Below are positions 62,393 to 64,000 of a stretch of 64,000 bases of DNA, one piece after another. Source of the DNA: a virus. The stretch spans positions 1 through 64,000 of IMG/VR virus record IMGVR_UViG_3300042375_000420; one strand, given 5' to 3'. Below the pieces are notes generated by a model. The model was not told where the DNA came from and ran no database searches. It worked only from the letters and a program-made list of their open reading frames with translations. How positions within the stretch are numbered: position 1 is the first letter of the stretch; each line of letters begins with the position of its first letter. Made by a program: the position numbers and the translations under genes.

Positions 62393-62995
62393 TTAACATC
62401 CTACTGGAGTATTAAAATTACCTGTAGCATTATCAAAGTATCTAGATATGATTCCATTTGAGTACCACCCAGAACTTGCTCTTTGTGTACAAATAGGGGT
62501 TTGATTAAGACCATCAGTACTTGCAAAACTACTGCCATCAAAAGTATAATAAGTGGATCTATTAGCAGGAGTAGCAAATTTAGTACAAGCATCTCCTGAA
62601 CTAGTTCCTTGAGCTAATACTATTGAACTGGTAATATTACATCCATTAGGTTGACTAACTGCTGTCCCATTTAATGAACAATCTAAAGTAGGAGGAACAG
62701 TTGTAGTAGTAGTAGTGGTTGTTGTTGTAGTGGTAGTAGTAGTTGTACTTGTTGTTGTTGAGGTAGTTGTTGTTATACCTGTAACAGTTACATATATAGA
62801 ATTAGTACAAACCCCTAAAGATTTTACTTGTATCATAGTTGTCCCTTCAGGTACTGCACTACTAGTGTACCCTGCCAATAAAGTTGCTTTAGATACATTA
62901 GTTGCAAAAGGAATTGTATAACCATTTGCATTTGAGTATAAATCAAAGAAACCTAATGAAGTTCCTGCTGTTGTAAGTGTTATTAAGACTGTCAT
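62393..62995 (-). CDS. Thr-rich virion surface protein, paralogue of the neighbouring gene
   Basis: 200 residues from ATG 62995. The frame opens 19 codons earlier, but this start gives the same MTVLITLTTAGTS beginning as the paralogue. N-terminal ~75 residues are alike; Thr tract at ~76-102; the C-terminal domain differs (Cys-rich, ASSGWYSNGIISRYFD). Looks like a shared base domain with an exchangeable tip. Confidence 0.72.
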   Translation of the reverse strand: MTVLITLTTAGTSLGFFDLYSNANGYTIPFATNVSKATLLAGYTSSAVPEGTTMIQVKSLGVCTNSIYVTVTGITTTTSTTTSTTTTTTTTTTTTTTTTVPPTLDCSLNGTAVSQPNGCNITSSIVLAQGTSSGDACTKFATPANRSTYYTFDGSSFASTDGLNQTPICTQRASSGWYSNGIISRYFDNATGNFNTPVGC

Positions 62996-63027
62996 AATAT
63001 CTAGTATTAGTTTATTTAATATTTTTA

Positions 63028-64000
63028 TTAGTTTATATTGATAGCTAAACAATCTAAAGTATTTACAGATGTAATAACACCTAAAGCATTAATACGAGAA
63101 GTACTCTCTAGACCTGGAGTTATATTAATATATGCAGTGATTATATAGTATAAATTTGGATTACCTACAAAAGGAGTACCATTAGTATTGTAAACTATAC
63201 TGCCTACAACATAAACAGGTCCTGCTGTTCCTACTCCACCTGTATTTCCTGCATTACTTGTATAGTTATTACAAGCTAATTGAGCTGTAGTATATCCTTG
63301 AGTTATAACAGATAATTGTGTACCTTCAGGTATTGGGGAAACTGTTGTAGTAGTAGTACTTGTACTAGTTGTTGTACTTGAAGTAGTAGGAGCTACAGTT
63401 GTTGGTGCTACAGTAGTTGTTGGTGCAGTTGTAGGAGTAGTAGTAGGGGCTGCTGTAGTAGGAGTTGTTACTAATGCTGCTGTACCTGCTAAATTACAAG
63501 AAGGTGCTGCAGTAGTGGTAGTAGTACTCGTTGTTGTTGTACTAGTGCTTGTAGTACTAGTACTAGTACTAGTGCTTGTAGTAGGTGCCAAAGTTGTAAT
63601 AGGTGCAACAGTAGTTGTTGTAGTCATGAATAAAGGGTCTGTAGGTATAATACCTAACTTTCTCATACATGCTGCTATCTTATCAAACTTATATTTTTCT
63701 GTAACATAAGCCTTCTCTTGTACATCTATAGCTAAAAACTTATCTTGATAATAAAAACCTAAGTAATAAAAACTTATTAGTCTTAACATCACTTCTTTTG
63801 TCTCTACATTTCCATATACTTTTTCATGTAATAAACTACATAAAACTTGTTCACTAAATAAACAAATAGAATCTTGAGTTGTTTGATTTATGTATCCTTG
63901 ATAGACAGGATAATTAAGAGTATTAAAAGCTTCAGCTTTCATAAATGTACCAAGATAATCTTCACATTGGTTACACTCTTCACAATCATTACACTTACTA
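63028..64000 (-). CDS. Thr-rich surface protein with Cys-rich N-terminal region (5' partial)
   Basis: The frame stays open past ATG 63942 to the window edge: 19 more codons include C-x2-C-x2-C-x2-C (CNDCEECNQC) before DYLGTFMKAEAFN, so the true start is probably outside. Next comes a helical domain (~100 residues) and three Thr/Ser/Ala/Pro tracts (TTTVAPITTLAP type), ending in a beta-rich domain (SPIEG-like IPEGTQLSVITQGYT). Thr tracts are the longest in the window. Confidence 0.7.
   Translation of the reverse strand, partial: SKCNDCEECNQCEDYLGTFMKAEAFNTLNYPVYQGYINQTTQDSICLFSEQVLCSLLHEKVYGNVETKEVMLRLISFYYLGFYYQDKFLAIDVQEKAYVTEKYKFDKIAACMRKLGIIPTDPLFMTTTTTVAPITTLAPTTSTSTSTSTTSTSTTTTSTTTTTAAPSCNLAGTAALVTTPTTAAPTTTPTTAPTTTVAPTTVAPTTSSTTTSTSTTTTTVSPIPEGTQLSVITQGYTTAQLACNNYTSNAGNTGGVGTAGPVYVVGSIVYNTNGTPFVGNPNLYYIITAYINITPGLESTSRINALGVITSVNTLDCLAININ
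63340..63625 (-). repeat. Low-complexity Thr/Ser-coding DNA (ACT/ACA/AGT-type tracts)
   Basis: Irregular trinucleotide-rich DNA encoding Thr/Ser/Ala/Pro/Val tracts. Similar tracts are at ~62030-62135 and ~62698-62777 in the two upstream-facing paralogues. Such tracts can vary in length by slippage. Confidence 0.7.

Noticed and set aside
61678-63625. Short repeats resembling a CRISPR array
   Set aside because: Units are irregular trinucleotide tracts in frame with Thr/Ser codons, without unique spacers.
62715-63709. Poly-valine ORFs on the + strand
   Set aside because: They are the complement of Thr-coding tracts (GTA/GTT repeats); not plausible proteins.
1-64000. Alternative genetic code (stop-codon reassignment, known in some crAss-like phages)
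   Set aside because: TAG, TGA and TAA all end genes at sensible places (for example TAG at 2584 and 6246, TGA at 5018 and 13628), and the giant ORFs contain no in-frame stops.
1-64000. tRNA genes, integrase or attachment sites
   Set aside because: No cloverleaf, CCA end, tyrosine or serine recombinase was seen; gaps between genes are too short for tRNA.

Overview
The window is most likely a large part (about two thirds) of the genome of a crAss-like bacteriophage (order Crassvirales) infecting a gut Bacteroidetes host. The evidence is a replication/metabolism block on the + strand facing a virion block on the - strand; a giant - strand polypeptide carrying the DFDVD metal-binding motif of crAss-like virion RNA polymerase; crAss-type ring and tail proteins; A-rich translation leaders without Shine-Dalgarno boxes; and several TAnnTTTG (Bacteroidetes -7 type) elements. 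The DNA is A+T rich, uses the standard code (TAA, TAG and TGA all end genes), and is extraordinarily poor in CpG. Major capsid, portal, terminase and DNA polymerase genes are not seen and presumably lie outside the window.

Positions 1-18778 (+ strand) are a tightly packed, often overlapping operon-like block. It holds a DnaB-like helicase, a Sak4-like ATPase, a probable ssDNA-binding protein, a DnaG-type primase, a degenerate uracil-DNA-glycosylase homologue, two PD-(D/E)XK nucleases (Holliday-resolvase-like and RecE-like), several small unknowns, a MazG/Nmad-like protein, a radical-SAM SPL-like protein, a GroES-like co-chaperonin, an ATP-dependent DNA ligase, a MazG-like NTP pyrophosphohydrolase and a membrane-anchored periplasmic protein that might be a spanin. 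Embedded at 5562-10446 is the most unusual part: a five-gene cassette that looks like a phage-encoded ubiquitin-like conjugation or processing system (beta-grasp Ubl precursor, possible E2-like protein, JAB/JAMM peptidase, ThiF/E1-like activating enzyme, and an acidic partner). A strong terminator separates the Ubl gene from the enzyme genes.

The two blocks converge on a bidirectional terminator at 18780-18817. From there to 64000 every gene is on the - strand. In transcription order (right to left) these are Thr-rich surface proteins flanking a glycosyltransferase and a methyltransferase, a repeat-rich tail fibre, a small basic protein, a holin, a PD-(D/E)XK nuclease, an L7/L12-like protein, neck/ring proteins, a fibre cassette (beta-helix, delta-60 propeller and other adhesins with small partner ORFs), a ring/adaptor, a 1949-residue tail protein with a possible vWA domain, two internal/structural proteins, the 4646-residue RNA polymerase polyprotein, a 1907-residue protein with an N-terminal zincin motif, and a DnaQ-type exonuclease.

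Inferred workings: giant proteins packaged in the virion are ejected with the DNA and transcribe early phage genes; the + block replicates, recombines and repairs the genome; the - block builds the particle and lyses the cell. The Ubl cassette could modify virion or host proteins. Gene functions come from motif recognition by eye, with no database search behind them.
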